The notes under the pieces: generated by a model | Told to the model about the DNA's origin: nothing | Databases searched by the model: none | What the model saw: the letters and a program-made list of their open reading frames with translations, nothing else | Translations under genes and position numbers: made by a program | Origin: Neoalteromonas facilis | GTDB taxonomy: Bacteria; Pseudomonadota; Gammaproteobacteria; Enterobacterales; Alteromonadaceae | Assembly: GCF_002807665.1 (NCBI RefSeq) | Contig: NZ_PEAY01000003.1 | Span: 396,103 to 460,102, forward strand | Direction: 5' to 3' | DNA: 64,000 nt | Part shown: positions 7,427-17,519 of the stretch, piece by piece | Position numbering within the stretch: position 1 is the stretch's first letter | Layout: the number at the start of each line of letters is the position of its first letter

Positions 7427-10330
7427 ATGTCAAACACTACACAGACCTTGGCTCAACTAGAGCAACCTCAGGACTTCGTTAGACGCCACATCGGACCCGG
7501 CCAACAAGAAATTGCACACATGCTAGAAACCATTGGTGCAACATCTTTAGATGACTTAATCGAGCAAACAGTACCTGCGGGTATTCGCTTGCCAGAACCG
7601 TTAAATGTTGGCGTAGCTGAAAGCGAAGTGGATGCGTTATCACAATTGAAAGCGGTTGCTAGCAAGAATCAGGTGTTTCGTTCTTTTATCGGTATGGGTT
7701 ATACCGGTACGCACCTACCGAATGTTATCTTGCGTAACGTGCTTGAAAATCCAGGTTGGTATACAGCGTATACGCCTTATCAGCCTGAAATTGCGCAAGG
7801 TCGCCTTGAAGCTATTCTTAACTTCCAGCAGGTCACGATTGACCTAACCGGTCTACCTCTGGCCTCTGCCTCATTGTTGGACGAAGCAACTGCAGCAGCT
7901 GAAGCGTTAGCGCTAGCCAAACGAGTAAGTAAAAATAAGAAGTGTAATACCTTCTTTGTTGCAGATAATGTGCATCCACAAACGATTGACGTTGTGAAGA
8001 CGCGCGCTGAGATGTTTGGGTTTGAAGTGGTTACAGGCGCCCCTGAGAGCGTTGTTGATGTTGACGTGTTTGGCGCGTTACTGCAGTACCCGAGTACAAC
8101 GGGTGAAGTCACTGATATTTCTGATCTCATCAGTGCAGTGCAAAGCAAAAAGGGTATTGTGGCGGTAGCAGCTGATATTATGAGCTTGGTATTGCTTAAA
8201 TCACCGGGTGAAATGGGCGCAGATGTGGTGTTCGGCAGTGCGCAACGTTTTGGTGTACCGATGGGCTATGGCGGTCCGCACGCAGCATTTTTTGCGACTC
8301 GTGACGAATATAAGCGTTCATTACCAGGCCGAATCATTGGCGTAAGTAAAGATACGCGCGGTAATCCAGCGTTGCGTATGGCGTTGCAAACTCGCGAGCA
8401 ACATATTCGTCGTGAAAAGGCGAACTCCAATATTTGTACAGCTCAGGTATTACTCGCTAATATTGCCTCTTTCTATGCGGTTTATCACGGTCCTCAAGGG
8501 TTAAAAACTATTGCGGAACGCATCCACCGAATGGCAGATATCATAGCCAAAGGCTTAAGCCAGAAAGAAGTCGGTTTAATGCACAGCACATGGTTTGACA
8601 CTATCAGCGTGGTAGTTGACAACAAGCAAGCGGTGCTTGACCGTGCGCGTGCTAAAGGCATCAACTTACGTGCCGATCTAACTAATGCTGTGGGCATCAC
8701 CGTAGATGAAACCACAACTCGCGAAGACATCGTGGCTCTTTTTGATGTGCTGTTAGGTGAAGGACATGGACTTGATATTGAGCAATTGGATGCTGAAGTA
8801 ACCACACAGGGTTCGGTGTCTATCCCATCAGAGTTGCTACGTACGTCAGAGATTTTAACGCATGATGTATTCAATCAGTATCATTCTGAAACTGAAATGC
8901 TGCGTTATATCAAGAGTTTAGAGAACAAAGATCTGGCCTTAAATCATTCAATGATTTCATTGGGCTCTTGTACCATGAAGTTGAACGCTACCGCGGAAAT
9001 GATCCCGATCACGTGGCCAGAGTTCAGTAATCTGCACCCATTTGCACCAATCGAGCAGGCGCAAGGCTATGCTGACATGATCAATGAGTTGAGTGATTGG
9101 TTGATCAATATCACCGGTTACGACGCATTATCCATGCAACCGAATTCGGGGGCTCAAGGCGAATATGCAGGCCTATTGGCGATTCAGCGTTATCATGTTA
9201 GCCGTGGTGAAGGTCACCGTAACGTGTGTCTGATCCCAAGCTCTGCCCATGGTACAAACCCAGCATCGGCTCAAATGGTAAGCTTGAAAGTGGTCGTGGT
9301 TAACTGTGACAAAGACGGTAACGTGGATCTTGATGACCTGCGTAAGAAGGCTGCCGATGTTGCTGATAATTTGTCTTGTGCAATGATCACATACCCATCA
9401 ACACACGGTGTTTATGAAGAAACCATTCGTGAGATTTGTGAAATTGTGCATGAACACGGCGGTCAGGTTTACCTTGATGGTGCCAACATGAATGCGCAAG
9501 TGGGTATTACTTCTCCTGGTTATATTGGTGCTGATGTATCCCACTTGAACTTGCATAAAACCTTCTGTATTCCCCACGGTGGTGGTGGTCCTGGCATGGG
9601 GCCAATCGGCGTGAAGAAACATTTGCAACCGTTCCTACCAAACCATACGGTAGTTAATCTAGACACTACTGGTGAAGGCAATGGTGCGGTATCTGCTGCG
9701 CCTTGGGGCAGTGCCTCGATTTTGCCGATTAGCTATATGTACATCAAAATGATGGGCGGCGAAGGCCTCAAGAAAGCTACAGAAGTAGCCATTCTTAACG
9801 CTAACTATGTTGCTAAGAAACTAGAGGGGCATTATCCGGTATTGTATAAGGGCCGTAACGGTCGCGTCGCGCATGAGTGTATTATCGATTTGCGCCCACT
9901 TAAAGAAGCGTCAGGCGTTTCAGAAATGGATATTGCAAAACGTTTAAATGACTACGGATTCCACGCGCCTACTATGAGTTTCCCAGTTGCGGGTACGCTG
10001 ATGATCGAGCCTACTGAATCAGAAGCTCAGGTTGAACTGGATCGTTTCATTGAAGCTATGATCCACATTCGTGAGGAAATCGCTAAAGTGGAAAGCGGTG
10101 AGTGGGATGCAACAGACAACCCATTGCACAATGCGCCGCATACGCTGGCTGATATTTGCGACCCTAACTGGGAGCGCGGTTATGATCGTATGCTCGCAGC
10201 ATACCCTGTTCCTGCTGTAGCGAAGAATAAGTTCTGGCCTAGCGTAAACCGTATTGATGATGTCTATGGTGACCGCAACCTGATCTGTTCATGCCCAAGT
10301 ATGGATATGTATCGTGGGGATGGTGAGTAA
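7427..10330 (+). CDS. gcvP: Glycine dehydrogenase (decarboxylating), P protein
   Basis: 967 aa, full length for the single-chain P protein. The start at 7427 ([24 protein letters not shown]) fits the family. Two homologous halves are visible; the active C-terminal half contains the PLP lysine Lys711 in [21 protein letters not shown] and the [14 protein letters not shown] stretch. The enzyme decarboxylates glycine and passes the aminomethyl group to GcvH. It may be expressed by read-through of the terminator after gcvH or from its own promoter; no clear ribosome binding site is visible. Confidence 0.97.
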   Translation: MSNTTQTLAQLEQPQDFVRRHIGPGQQEIAHMLETIGATSLDDLIEQTVPAGIRLPEPLNVGVAESEVDALSQLKAVASKNQVFRSFIGMGYTGTHLPNVILRNVLENPGWYTAYTPYQPEIAQGRLEAILNFQQVTIDLTGLPLASASLLDEATAAAEALALAKRVSKNKKCNTFFVADNVHPQTIDVVKTRAEMFGFEVVTGAPESVVDVDVFGALLQYPSTTGEVTDISDLISAVQSKKGIVAVAADIMSLVLLKSPGEMGADVVFGSAQRFGVPMGYGGPHAAFFATRDEYKRSLPGRIIGVSKDTRGNPALRMALQTREQHIRREKANSNICTAQVLLANIASFYAVYHGPQGLKTIAERIHRMADIIAKGLSQKEVGLMHSTWFDTISVVVDNKQAVLDRARAKGINLRADLTNAVGITVDETTTREDIVALFDVLLGEGHGLDIEQLDAEVTTQGSVSIPSELLRTSEILTHDVFNQYHSETEMLRYIKSLENKDLALNHSMISLGSCTMKLNATAEMIPITWPEFSNLHPFAPIEQAQGYADMINELSDWLINITGYDALSMQPNSGAQGEYAGLLAIQRYHVSRGEGHRNVCLIPSSAHGTNPASAQMVSLKVVVVNCDKDGNVDLDDLRKKAADVADNLSCAMITYPSTHGVYEETIREICEIVHEHGGQVYLDGANMNAQVGITSPGYIGADVSHLNLHKTFCIPHGGGGPGMGPIGVKKHLQPFLPNHTVVNLDTTGEGNGAVSAAPWGSASILPISYMYIKMMGGEGLKKATEVAILNANYVAKKLEGHYPVLYKGRNGRVAHECIIDLRPLKEASGVSEMDIAKRLNDYGFHAPTMSFPVAGTLMIEPTESEAQVELDRFIEAMIHIREEIAKVESGEWDATDNPLHNAPHTLADICDPNWERGYDRMLAAYPVPAVAKNKFWPSVNRIDDVYGDRNLICSCPSMDMYRGDGE

Positions 10331-10384
10331 CTTATTACGATTTAGACTGTAAAAGTAAGTAATATTTTGAAGACATAGACCCCC

Positions 10385-10415
10385 AAAAGCGAACCAATCT
10401 AGGTTCGCTTTTTTT
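10385..10415 (+). terminator. Rho-independent terminator after gcvP
   Basis: Inverted repeat AAAAGCGAACC / GGTTCGCTTTT with a 6-nt loop followed by a run of T (TTTTTTT). It sits 55 bp after the gcvP stop, between convergent genes. Confidence 0.88.
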
Positions 10416-10438
10416 ATCTTGTATAGAAAGGTTTGTAA

Positions 10439-11791
10439 TCACTGTTTAATGGCTCGGTATTCGCCATTGGGCTTATGTTTAAACTTTTTCCCATCCTCTG
10501 AAAATATAAAATCAAAAGAGGGGGCGTAGGACTGATCAAAGAGGAAAGTGTTATTACCTTTGTAGATTAATTCATTTCTATATTCGTTAGCGATAACCAG
10601 TATGAGCTTGTTACCTTCTTTTTCGAACACAGTATCATGCTCATTGGGGTTTAGAGATTTATACACTCCGACGAACTTTTCTAGTTCCTCTTCAGAAATA
10701 GGAACGCTGATGTCTGAAAAATATGAATGAAGAATATCCTTTGCTATAGCGGGAACTTCACTGAAGCTAGAATTATCTATGATGGCGATGCTTAGTTTCT
10801 CTTCAGGGTTATATAAAGCGAGAGAATTAAATTCATCAATCCGGCCTCTGTGACCATAGCTTGTTTTGCCTGCGTATCCCATGGCTTGGATACCTAAGCC
10901 AAAGTTATTGTTCATCTCTAACATAGTACTTAGCGTACTTGGAGCGATGATCTCTCCCTCAAAAAGTGCAACGTAAAATTTTGCCAATTCTGTCGGTGTG
11001 GAAACGATACCACCAGCCCCCGCTAATACAGAGGGGTGTGCCTCTTCATAACGTACGATTTCATTTTCATTGTGATAGGAAAAGGCCTCATCTCTTTCTC
11101 CGGAAAGCGAGTCGCCATGATAAGTTCTTTGCAATGCCAGTGGCGCTGATATTTTGTTTTCAATAAGTTCGGAGTAGGACTGACCAAAAACTCTTTCTAA
11201 GATCAACGTTAGCAAGTAATAGTTAGAATTACTGTATGACGTGTTTGTTCCAGGCTCAAACTCACTACCTAATGAATGAATGAAGTTGATCATGCTTTCT
11301 TCAGTTATACCAACACTGTAAATGTCTCTAAAACTGTCTTCTTTTGTGTAACTAGGAATACCACTGCTGTGGTCTAGCATTTGCTGTATGGTTATTTTGT
11401 CAGCATTAACTATTTGTGGGAAAAAGGAGCTAAGCGTATGGTTTAAAGATAGTTTTGCATCTTCGACTGCCATCAGTATCAATACCGCAGTGTAGGACTT
11501 AGTAATTGAACCTATCCGGTATTTCGTATTGACTGTTGCGAGTTTGTTATTTTCATAATCGCTATATCCCGTGACATATGTATACACGAGCTCGTCATTT
11601 TGGCGTATGGCGACACTGCCCATAAAGCCATACTGTTGCTTGTAACGGTCTAGAATTTCATTTATTTCATTCTTGTTGATAGTGTTTTGAATATGTTCTG
11701 GCGTTTTTTGCTGTTCGGTATGGGTTTGCTCCATTTGCCCGCAGCCAATTAACACGATTAAGGTTGTAATAAGAGTAAGGCATATTTTCAT
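10439..11791 (-). CDS. Lipoprotein serine hydrolase of the class C beta-lactamase/PBP family
   Basis: 450 aa. A lipoprotein signal ends LIGC with Cys17 as the lipid site. The catalytic set is complete: Ser95-I-T-Lys98 (SxxK), Tyr186-S-N (YxN) and a GHRG triad-like motif in SYGHRGRID. A C-terminal domain of about 110 residues follows (VPISEEELEKFVGVYKS onward), similar to add-on domains of D-aminopeptidase and esterase-type members. Such proteins hydrolyse peptides or esters in the periplasm; antibiotic resistance should not be assumed. The gene is visibly more AT-rich than its neighbours, suggesting it could have been acquired. Confidence 0.85.
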   Translation of the reverse strand: MKICLTLITTLIVLIGCGQMEQTHTEQQKTPEHIQNTINKNEINEILDRYKQQYGFMGSVAIRQNDELVYTYVTGYSDYENNKLATVNTKYRIGSITKSYTAVLILMAVEDAKLSLNHTLSSFFPQIVNADKITIQQMLDHSSGIPSYTKEDSFRDIYSVGITEESMINFIHSLGSEFEPGTNTSYSNSNYYLLTLILERVFGQSYSELIENKISAPLALQRTYHGDSLSGERDEAFSYHNENEIVRYEEAHPSVLAGAGGIVSTPTELAKFYVALFEGEIIAPSTLSTMLEMNNNFGLGIQAMGYAGKTSYGHRGRIDEFNSLALYNPEEKLSIAIIDNSSFSEVPAIAKDILHSYFSDISVPISEEELEKFVGVYKSLNPNEHDTVFEKEGNKLILVIANEYRNELIYKGNNTFLFDQSYAPSFDFIFSEDGKKFKHKPNGEYRAIKQ

Positions 11792-12167
11792 TATTAATCT
11801 CCTAATTTCTGTTCAGAGTAATGTGGGTTACATTCGTGACTTGCTAGGGCTTATGTTCTATTAATTTTCTTATAAGGTGTTGTCAAATCGTTCGCTTTTT
11901 AGCGCAAGCAGAACACTTTGCAAATGGGATCATGTTAAAAATGTGAAGCTTAAAAAGAGCGGATTGTAATTAGTTCCTGAGATTCAATAAGGAGCCTTAG
12001 TGTTGAAAAAATGATAGGGCACTCGTGCAATGACGCTGAACGTTTCTGCAGAGATATAGCGCATACGTTGGCTGGCATTTGCCACTCTAGCTAATATATT
12101 TCGATGTTTCATGAAATTGGCGTATGTCAGTCTCTCTACTATGCTGTATGCAAAAAAGGAGAACTAC
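11792..12167. other. Intergenic region between two divergent genes
   Basis: About 376 bp between the divergent lipoprotein hydrolase and membrane protein genes. The minus-strand gene has AGGAGATT just upstream of its ATG. The plus-strand gene has AAAAAAGGAGAA. I see no RNA gene, clear terminator or additional reading frame that looks coding. Confidence 0.6.
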
Positions 12168-12866
12168 ATGACTGCCGTGGCCGAACGTAAAGAGGCAACA
12201 TTTTTCTTTTTCACCGCTATTGCCTATGCTGCAGTGGTGATTATGGGGTTTGTTTTATTTATCCTAACAGGCCGTTCTACTTTTGATTCACCTTGGTGGG
12301 TTCATCTTCATGCACTCACCTTTATGGCTTGGTTGGCGTTATACCTTAGTCAAACATACTCTATCTATTCAAATAAGTTAAGCAATCACCGCGTCATGGG
12401 GCGTGTAGGGGCAGGTTTAGCCCTTTGGATGTTAGTAAGTGGTGCCGTATTTTTACCTTACACCGTGGTGGTAGGGCGCACTCCACCGTTTTTCACGCCA
12501 GAGTTCTTCCTTGCGCTTGACTGGCTAAACCTACTCGTTTTTGGTTTTCTTATTGGCTTGGGTTTGCTGATGCGCAAGAAGACAGAGTGGCATCGTCGTT
12601 TAATGTTTGCGGCTACATTGTCAATTGGGACGCCTGGCGTAGGACGCATTGCACTTGTGCTAGAGGTAGAGGGCGCAATCGTTGTGTCACTTGTGATGCT
12701 ACTATTCCTTTTTGGGGGGATGCTCTTCGATTGGATAAATAAAAAGCGTTTTTATCCTGCTTACCTTGTCGGCTTAATACCCATAATGGCCATGGGACCT
12801 GTGACAGAATTAGTCGCAAAAACAGCCTTAATGTCGAATATCGTTGGATGGCTTCAACAAGGGTAA
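12168..12866 (+). CDS. Multi-pass inner-membrane protein of unknown function
   Basis: 232 aa from the ATG at 12168, chosen because GGAGAA lies 6-7 bp upstream; a start 57 bp earlier has no such site. About six to seven hydrophobic helices are visible (FFFFTAIAYAAVVIMGFVLF, FMAWLALYLSQTY, LALWMLVSGAVFLP, LLVFGFLIGLGLL, AIVVSLVMLLFLFGG and the C-terminal LVGLIPIMAMG). Histidines in WVHLHALTF, SNHRVMGR and EWHRRLM lie near membrane boundaries and could bind heme or metal, but I do not recognise the family. Single gene. Confidence 0.75.
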   Translation: MTAVAERKEATFFFFTAIAYAAVVIMGFVLFILTGRSTFDSPWWVHLHALTFMAWLALYLSQTYSIYSNKLSNHRVMGRVGAGLALWMLVSGAVFLPYTVVVGRTPPFFTPEFFLALDWLNLLVFGFLIGLGLLMRKKTEWHRRLMFAATLSIGTPGVGRIALVLEVEGAIVVSLVMLLFLFGGMLFDWINKKRFYPAYLVGLIPIMAMGPVTELVAKTALMSNIVGWLQQG

Positions 12867-12915
12867 ATGTTAATTGGAATAGAACAGCACTGCGCTGTTG
12901 ATTCGATTTGTTCTA

Positions 12916-13971
12916 TTACTGGTTAGCCGCTTGTTCGGTAATAATATCGACGATGCGGCTATACATAAGTTCTGTAAAGCTCCAAGTCATACCGCCGCCG
13001 GTGTTAACGAGTTGGACTACGACAGTATCAATATTGGGGTGGTACCACGCTTGGCTAGAATAACCTGGCAGTGAGCCTGTGTGACCAAGCGGATATAGAC
13101 TGTTGTATATTGCTTGCTCTTTCTCAGACAGCAGTGCGCCATTATTCAGCGCACGGATAAATACGCCCACATCACTCGCAGTGGCAATCATTGAGCCGCC
13201 AGCATGCACATGATTATTCATCTTAAGATCGGGCTCAAAGCCAACAAAGTAACCACTGGTGACATCATCTGGGTTTACTTCATTTAATAAGCTGTAGGTG
13301 TCTAGCAGGCCCAGAGGTTCGACTATCTGTTCGCGAATATAGCGATGATGGCTATAGCCGAGTGTATTGTCTAAAATCCGACCGAGAAAATAATAGTTGG
13401 TATTAGAGTAGCCATAGTCGCTGCCAGGGCTAAAGTAAGCTGGTTGGTCGAGTATCAGCTGCACAACCTCGTCAGTATGTTTGTACAAATCACTCCACGG
13501 ATAGTCTGGATGATCGGTGTAGTTGGTTAAGCCGCTCGTGTGGCCAATCATCATCTGTAGTGTTATGGCGTTTGAGTTTTCTATTCGAACGGCATATTCA
13601 GGAAAGAATGAAGCCAGTGTGGTATCCAATGACAATCGTTCCTCAGCAATCAATTTAGTAGCCGCTACGGCGATGTATAGTTTGCTGATACTGGCAATTT
13701 TGAATAAGGCGTTAGGGTCTGCTGGAGTTTTATTCTCTCTGTTTTTCCAACCTGCTGTGAACAGTTGTGGTTTTGCATCAGGCCGGTCAACGTAAACAAT
13801 GATGCCATCCAGTTCGTAATCAAATACCTTTTCTACCTGTTGCTGTACTGTATCGGGTAGAGGAGAAAGCCAAGCCAGTATGAATGTCCAGGGTACAAAA
13901 GCAAGTGAACCGATACCGATAGCCAAAAGCGATATTCTCAGCATTAAAATCAATTTCTTTTTCAAGCTCAC
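12916..13971 (-). CDS. Membrane-anchored serine hydrolase of the class C beta-lactamase/PBP family
   Basis: 351 aa. One N-terminal membrane helix (ISLLAIGIGSLAFVPWTFILAWL) likely anchors it on the periplasmic face. Catalytic motifs are complete: Ser94-I-S-Lys97, Tyr188-S-N and GHTGSLPGYS (HTG). There is no extra C-terminal domain, unlike the hydrolase at 10439-11791, and the two are only distantly alike. Function may be D-Ala-D-Ala carboxypeptidase, esterase or similar; the substrate is unknown. It is convergent with the membrane protein gene. Confidence 0.85.
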   Translation of the reverse strand: MSLKKKLILMLRISLLAIGIGSLAFVPWTFILAWLSPLPDTVQQQVEKVFDYELDGIIVYVDRPDAKPQLFTAGWKNRENKTPADPNALFKIASISKLYIAVAATKLIAEERLSLDTTLASFFPEYAVRIENSNAITLQMMIGHTSGLTNYTDHPDYPWSDLYKHTDEVVQLILDQPAYFSPGSDYGYSNTNYYFLGRILDNTLGYSHHRYIREQIVEPLGLLDTYSLLNEVNPDDVTSGYFVGFEPDLKMNNHVHAGGSMIATASDVGVFIRALNNGALLSEKEQAIYNSLYPLGHTGSLPGYSSQAWYHPNIDTVVVQLVNTGGGMTWSFTELMYSRIVDIITEQAANQ

Positions 13972-14032
13972 TTTCCTTAATGGCTATTTGATATAGGCCG
14001 CAATACATTAAACTGAATCGACGTTTAAATCA

Positions 14033-15799
14033 CTAAACAGTGCGTCCGTGTTGCATCAAAGTTAGTTTGATTTTCTGCAATTGCATGGGCTTGGGGACAA
14101 AATCAACCATACCGACTTGGCGGTACTTTTCCTGATCTTCTGGCAATACATTTGCGGTCATTGCAATGATAGGCGGGCATGATTCACCGAGTGCCGCTTT
14201 TAACGCAATGGTCGCCTCTATGCCGTCTACCTCAGGCATCATAATATCAGTAAATATAATACTGTACGGGCAGCCCTGCTCGCCTGTACACGCGTCAATC
14301 ATCTCTTTGCCATTAATCACTACGTCACATTCATAACCCAACGTTTGGAACATAAGAATCGCAATCTCTTGATTGATAAGGCTGTCTTCGGCTACGAGAA
14401 TGCGGTGCGGATACATTTCGGCACAATGCGCGTCTTCAACATCATCGGCTAGGGAAGTATCTTGTTGTAATGGCGTATGCTCAGCTTTGTTTAACGTGAG
14501 AGTTAACGATATTTCAGTACCTACATTCAGTTCGCTTTTGATGTCTATTGATGCATCCATTAGCGTCGCTAATCTGGCGCAAATGGCCAAACCTAACCCT
14601 GTACCACCGTATTTTCTCGATATTGAACTGTCGGCTTGGGTAAATTCAGTAAACAAATTCTCCTGTTGCTCTTGTGGTATACCAATTCCATTATCTTTTA
14701 TCGTAAATGTTAATTCACTCTTGGTTTCCTCAATCTCGTTTGATAGCAACGTGAAAGTTACCTTGCCATTAGGTTCTGTAAACTTGATAGCATTGGACAT
14801 AAAATTTGACAGGATCTGAATAAGCCGTGTTGAGTCTCCCACGAAGTTATCGTGTATCGCCGATGATAGGTGTTTTTGAATATCGATATTTTTTTGCGAT
14901 GCTTGAGAAGAAAACAGAAACAGTAAGTCGTTGATTAAAACCTCGAGAGAAAACTCATGAAGATCTAATGCTAGCTTTCCCGCTTCAATTTTTGAGAAAT
15001 CAAGAACGTCATTAATAATCACGAGAAGGTTGTTGCCGCTGGCTCTAATGGTCGACAACATTGAATTTTGCTCTGGCGTCAGGTTTGTTTTCCCCAGTAA
15101 CTCGGACATCGCGATGATGCCATTCATGGGAGTTCTAATTTCATGCGACATGGTGGCTAGAAATTGAGACTTAGCCTTCGCCAGAGCCTCAGATTTTGCC
15201 AGAGCCTCTTTTAATTGAAGCTTTGTATCTTTTTGTTCGGTAACGTCTAGGCGAATTGACACAAACCCCACGATTTCACCTTTTGCGTCATATTTGGGAA
15301 AGACGGTAGATTCAACCCAATATAATTCTCCATTCTTTTGGCGATTACATACCTCTCCTCGCCAAACTCCGCCAGACAATATGGTTTGCCACATGTTTTG
15401 AAAGAATTCTACGGGGTGCTTGCGTGAATTGATCAGTTGGTGCGTTTTACCGATCAGCTCTTTTTCGGAATAGCCCGATAGCTCACAGAATTTATCGTTC
15501 ACATAGGTAATAACACCATTTTTGTCTGTCTCAGAGACTAGGGCTGCGACATTCAGACTTTCGACTTGTTGCGCAAGTTCATCGACTAATGCTCTGTTGG
15601 AACTGACCAAACGGTTTATCAGAAAATGATAAATAATAGGGGCAACAATCAGTGTGAGTAATGCTGAGTCTAAAAAAGCTTCAAATAGGCTGCTGCTAAA
15701 GGTAAAGAACGACAACAAAGACATCACAACCGCTTCCGAGAGGAAAACGACGACCAATATGATGAAGTACGTCTTAAGTTGCGTTTTTTGCTTTTTCAC
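14033..15799 (-). CDS. Hybrid sensor histidine kinase (PAS-HisKA-HATPase-REC)
   Basis: 588 aa. Two membrane helices lie near residues 10-60 with almost no periplasmic loop, so input is probably cytoplasmic. A PAS domain (about 80-185, ending in a PAC-type VSIRLDVTEQK) follows, then a HisKA domain with His219 in MSHEIRTPMNG, a HATPase with DNGIGIP and GGTGLGLAI, and a C-terminal receiver with Asp518 in IIFTDIMMPEVDG. No Hpt domain or partner regulator is adjacent, so the output path is unknown. The gene ends 61 bp from the serine hydrolase start on the same strand. Confidence 0.95.
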   Translation of the reverse strand: MKKQKTQLKTYFIILVVVFLSEAVVMSLLSFFTFSSSLFEAFLDSALLTLIVAPIIYHFLINRLVSSNRALVDELAQQVESLNVAALVSETDKNGVITYVNDKFCELSGYSEKELIGKTHQLINSRKHPVEFFQNMWQTILSGGVWRGEVCNRQKNGELYWVESTVFPKYDAKGEIVGFVSIRLDVTEQKDTKLQLKEALAKSEALAKAKSQFLATMSHEIRTPMNGIIAMSELLGKTNLTPEQNSMLSTIRASGNNLLVIINDVLDFSKIEAGKLALDLHEFSLEVLINDLLFLFSSQASQKNIDIQKHLSSAIHDNFVGDSTRLIQILSNFMSNAIKFTEPNGKVTFTLLSNEIEETKSELTFTIKDNGIGIPQEQQENLFTEFTQADSSISRKYGGTGLGLAICARLATLMDASIDIKSELNVGTEISLTLTLNKAEHTPLQQDTSLADDVEDAHCAEMYPHRILVAEDSLINQEIAILMFQTLGYECDVVINGKEMIDACTGEQGCPYSIIFTDIMMPEVDGIEATIALKAALGESCPPIIAMTANVLPEDQEKYRQVGMVDFVPKPMQLQKIKLTLMQHGRTV

Positions 15800-15877
15800 C
15801 GCGTGTAGAGAGTAGAAACCTGTTTTTGTTACTACTAGCGTAGTACAACCGCTAAAAAAGGCTGCTAAACAATGAAA

Positions 15878-17149
15878 TTAATCATTACTTCTTTTTCTGC
15901 GAGCAGCAAAAAATAACAGGCTTCCCACTAACGCAAACCCACCGAGCGCTTGCCATTGCGTGCTGTTAGTTTGCGTGGCTGCCCATACGCTTAATGTTAG
16001 CGCAATGGGGGCCGCAAATAGGAGAGGGAGGGTAATGGCTGGCATTCCTGCACGTTTTCGCAGTTTAGGTAAAGCTATAATCGAACCAACATATGCCAAT
16101 ATGCGCGCTAAGGTACTGACAGCAGCAAGGGCTAAAAAGTTATCCCACAACGAGAAAATAACGGCTCCAACACCATAAAAAACGATTGAGTTCGCGGGCG
16201 TGCCCCAGCGAGACACTTTACCGAACCAATCAGGCAACAATCCATCGTCAGCGAGTGCCGGTGGCATTCGGCTTGCCGACGTATGCCCTGCGGTGAGGTT
16301 GGCTAGAACGCTGATTACTATGGTTGCAGCAATGAGCATAGCACCAACATCGCCGCCATATTCACCCGCGAGAGATGTTAGCGGTGCAGATGGTGATGTT
16401 CCTGCAACTACGCTATGGCTATAGGCCCACTGCAGGCCGAAATAAATCATAGTGACTACTGCTATGCCGAGTAGTAGGGCGCGTGGCATGGAGTGTTTTG
16501 GATCTTTGGTTTCGCCGGCGGGTATGGTCGCATTTTCAAAACCAACAAAGGCATACAGTGCCGCTAAGGCGATCCCTTCGACAGCGGTAAATTCCGGTAG
16601 CGCAACTGGCCCCTGACTCGACACTGCACCTATGCCAACGAACATGAGCACCAGTAGAGGGAGTAGCTTTAACAAGGTCATGGCTCCCAATACGGCAACA
16701 ACGCGTTTGATACCAATCACGTTGATAAATGTGATACCACCTAATACTGCGACGATAAGTGCTATTTTGGGAGCCCCTTGCCCCACAACGGGCCACAACG
16801 CTGCAGCATAAGCCACTAGCACTAATACATTTGCACCTTGGCTAATCAAACGCGCAGCGAAAAACGTCCACCCCACAACAAACCCTGGATAATCACCAAA
16901 AGCATCACCGACGTAGCGTTGTGGGCCACCGGAACGTTCGGTCAGTTTTGTGAGTTCAGCAAAGCAAATGACGATTGCCATCACCAATATGCCACCAATT
17001 AGCAGCAGCCAGGGGGAAAACGTGCCCACTGCGGCATGGAGTGCCTCAGGCAATCCAAAAATACCTGCGCCAATAAGTCCATTGACCACAATAAAAAGAA
17101 CACCAAGCGTCCCCATGTCACGGCGATATTTTGATGTTTCTAGGCCCAT
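15878..17149 (-). CDS. APC-family amino acid permease
   Basis: 423 aa with about twelve hydrophobic helices. The first helix carries the substrate-binding GLIGAGIFGLPEAL motif (GxG-I/F-G) of amino acid-polyamine-organocation transporters, and the FVGFENATIPAGETKDPKHSMPRA segment is the typical helix 6-7 region. It imports or exchanges an amino acid across the inner membrane. No adjacent enzyme identifies the substrate; the hut genes lie 5 kb away and are not an operon with it. TATTTCTCC on the plus strand upstream corresponds to a GGAGAAAT ribosome binding site. Confidence 0.9.
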   Translation of the reverse strand: MGLETSKYRRDMGTLGVLFIVVNGLIGAGIFGLPEALHAAVGTFSPWLLLIGGILVMAIVICFAELTKLTERSGGPQRYVGDAFGDYPGFVVGWTFFAARLISQGANVLVLVAYAAALWPVVGQGAPKIALIVAVLGGITFINVIGIKRVVAVLGAMTLLKLLPLLVLMFVGIGAVSSQGPVALPEFTAVEGIALAALYAFVGFENATIPAGETKDPKHSMPRALLLGIAVVTMIYFGLQWAYSHSVVAGTSPSAPLTSLAGEYGGDVGAMLIAATIVISVLANLTAGHTSASRMPPALADDGLLPDWFGKVSRWGTPANSIVFYGVGAVIFSLWDNFLALAAVSTLARILAYVGSIIALPKLRKRAGMPAITLPLLFAAPIALTLSVWAATQTNSTQWQALGGFALVGSLLFFAARRKRSND

Positions 17150-17519
17150 CTATTTCTCCTAATTGATGCGTTAAATAGACTTAATTAGTGCGATTTAGGT
17201 TTTAGAAAATGACTGCTATAAATAGATTCAGGATCTCTAGAGCAGGTTACACCAGCAGGTCACGCCAGCAGGTTACACCAGCAAGTCACACTTCACCTTA
17301 AATGACTTGTTGCGATACTTCTATATCTCAGATGATAAAATTGAAAAGTATTTATGATGGCTGACGGAACTACTGCCGACTGATAAAGCCGTTATTGTCT
17401 GTGCTAAACACGCGTAAACTATACAAATTTCCTGCTCTTTTAATTTCCTGTGCTACGCTTAAAGTAACGTCAGTTTGTGGTTGTCGACAGCCGAGTAGTA
17501 CAACAGGGAACGGCATAGA
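17150..17519. other. Intergenic region between permease and diguanylate cyclase genes
   Basis: A 370-bp divergent spacer. It contains a four-unit 13-bp tandem repeat (listed separately). The remainder shows no convincing small gene or RNA. Promoters for both flanking genes must lie here but none matches consensus strongly. Confidence 0.55.
17241..17292. repeat. Tandem repeat, 13-bp unit, four copies
   Basis: Units AGCAGGTTACACC, AGCAGGTCACGCC, AGCAGGTTACACC and a slightly shortened AGCAAGTCACACT follow each other without gaps. Units 1 and 3 are identical. The array lies about 90 bp upstream of the permease start and 230 bp upstream of the diguanylate cyclase start. Confidence 0.85.

Noticed and set aside
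11792-12167. Integron attC-like site or other recombination site
   Set aside because: No core GTTRRRY site or integrase is present; the inverted pairing is weak.
12867-12920. Terminator between the membrane protein and serine hydrolase genes
   Set aside because: AATAGAACA/TGTTCTATT arms overlap the hydrolase stop and the nested AACAGC/GCTGTT stem is short with no T-run; left unlisted as too weak.
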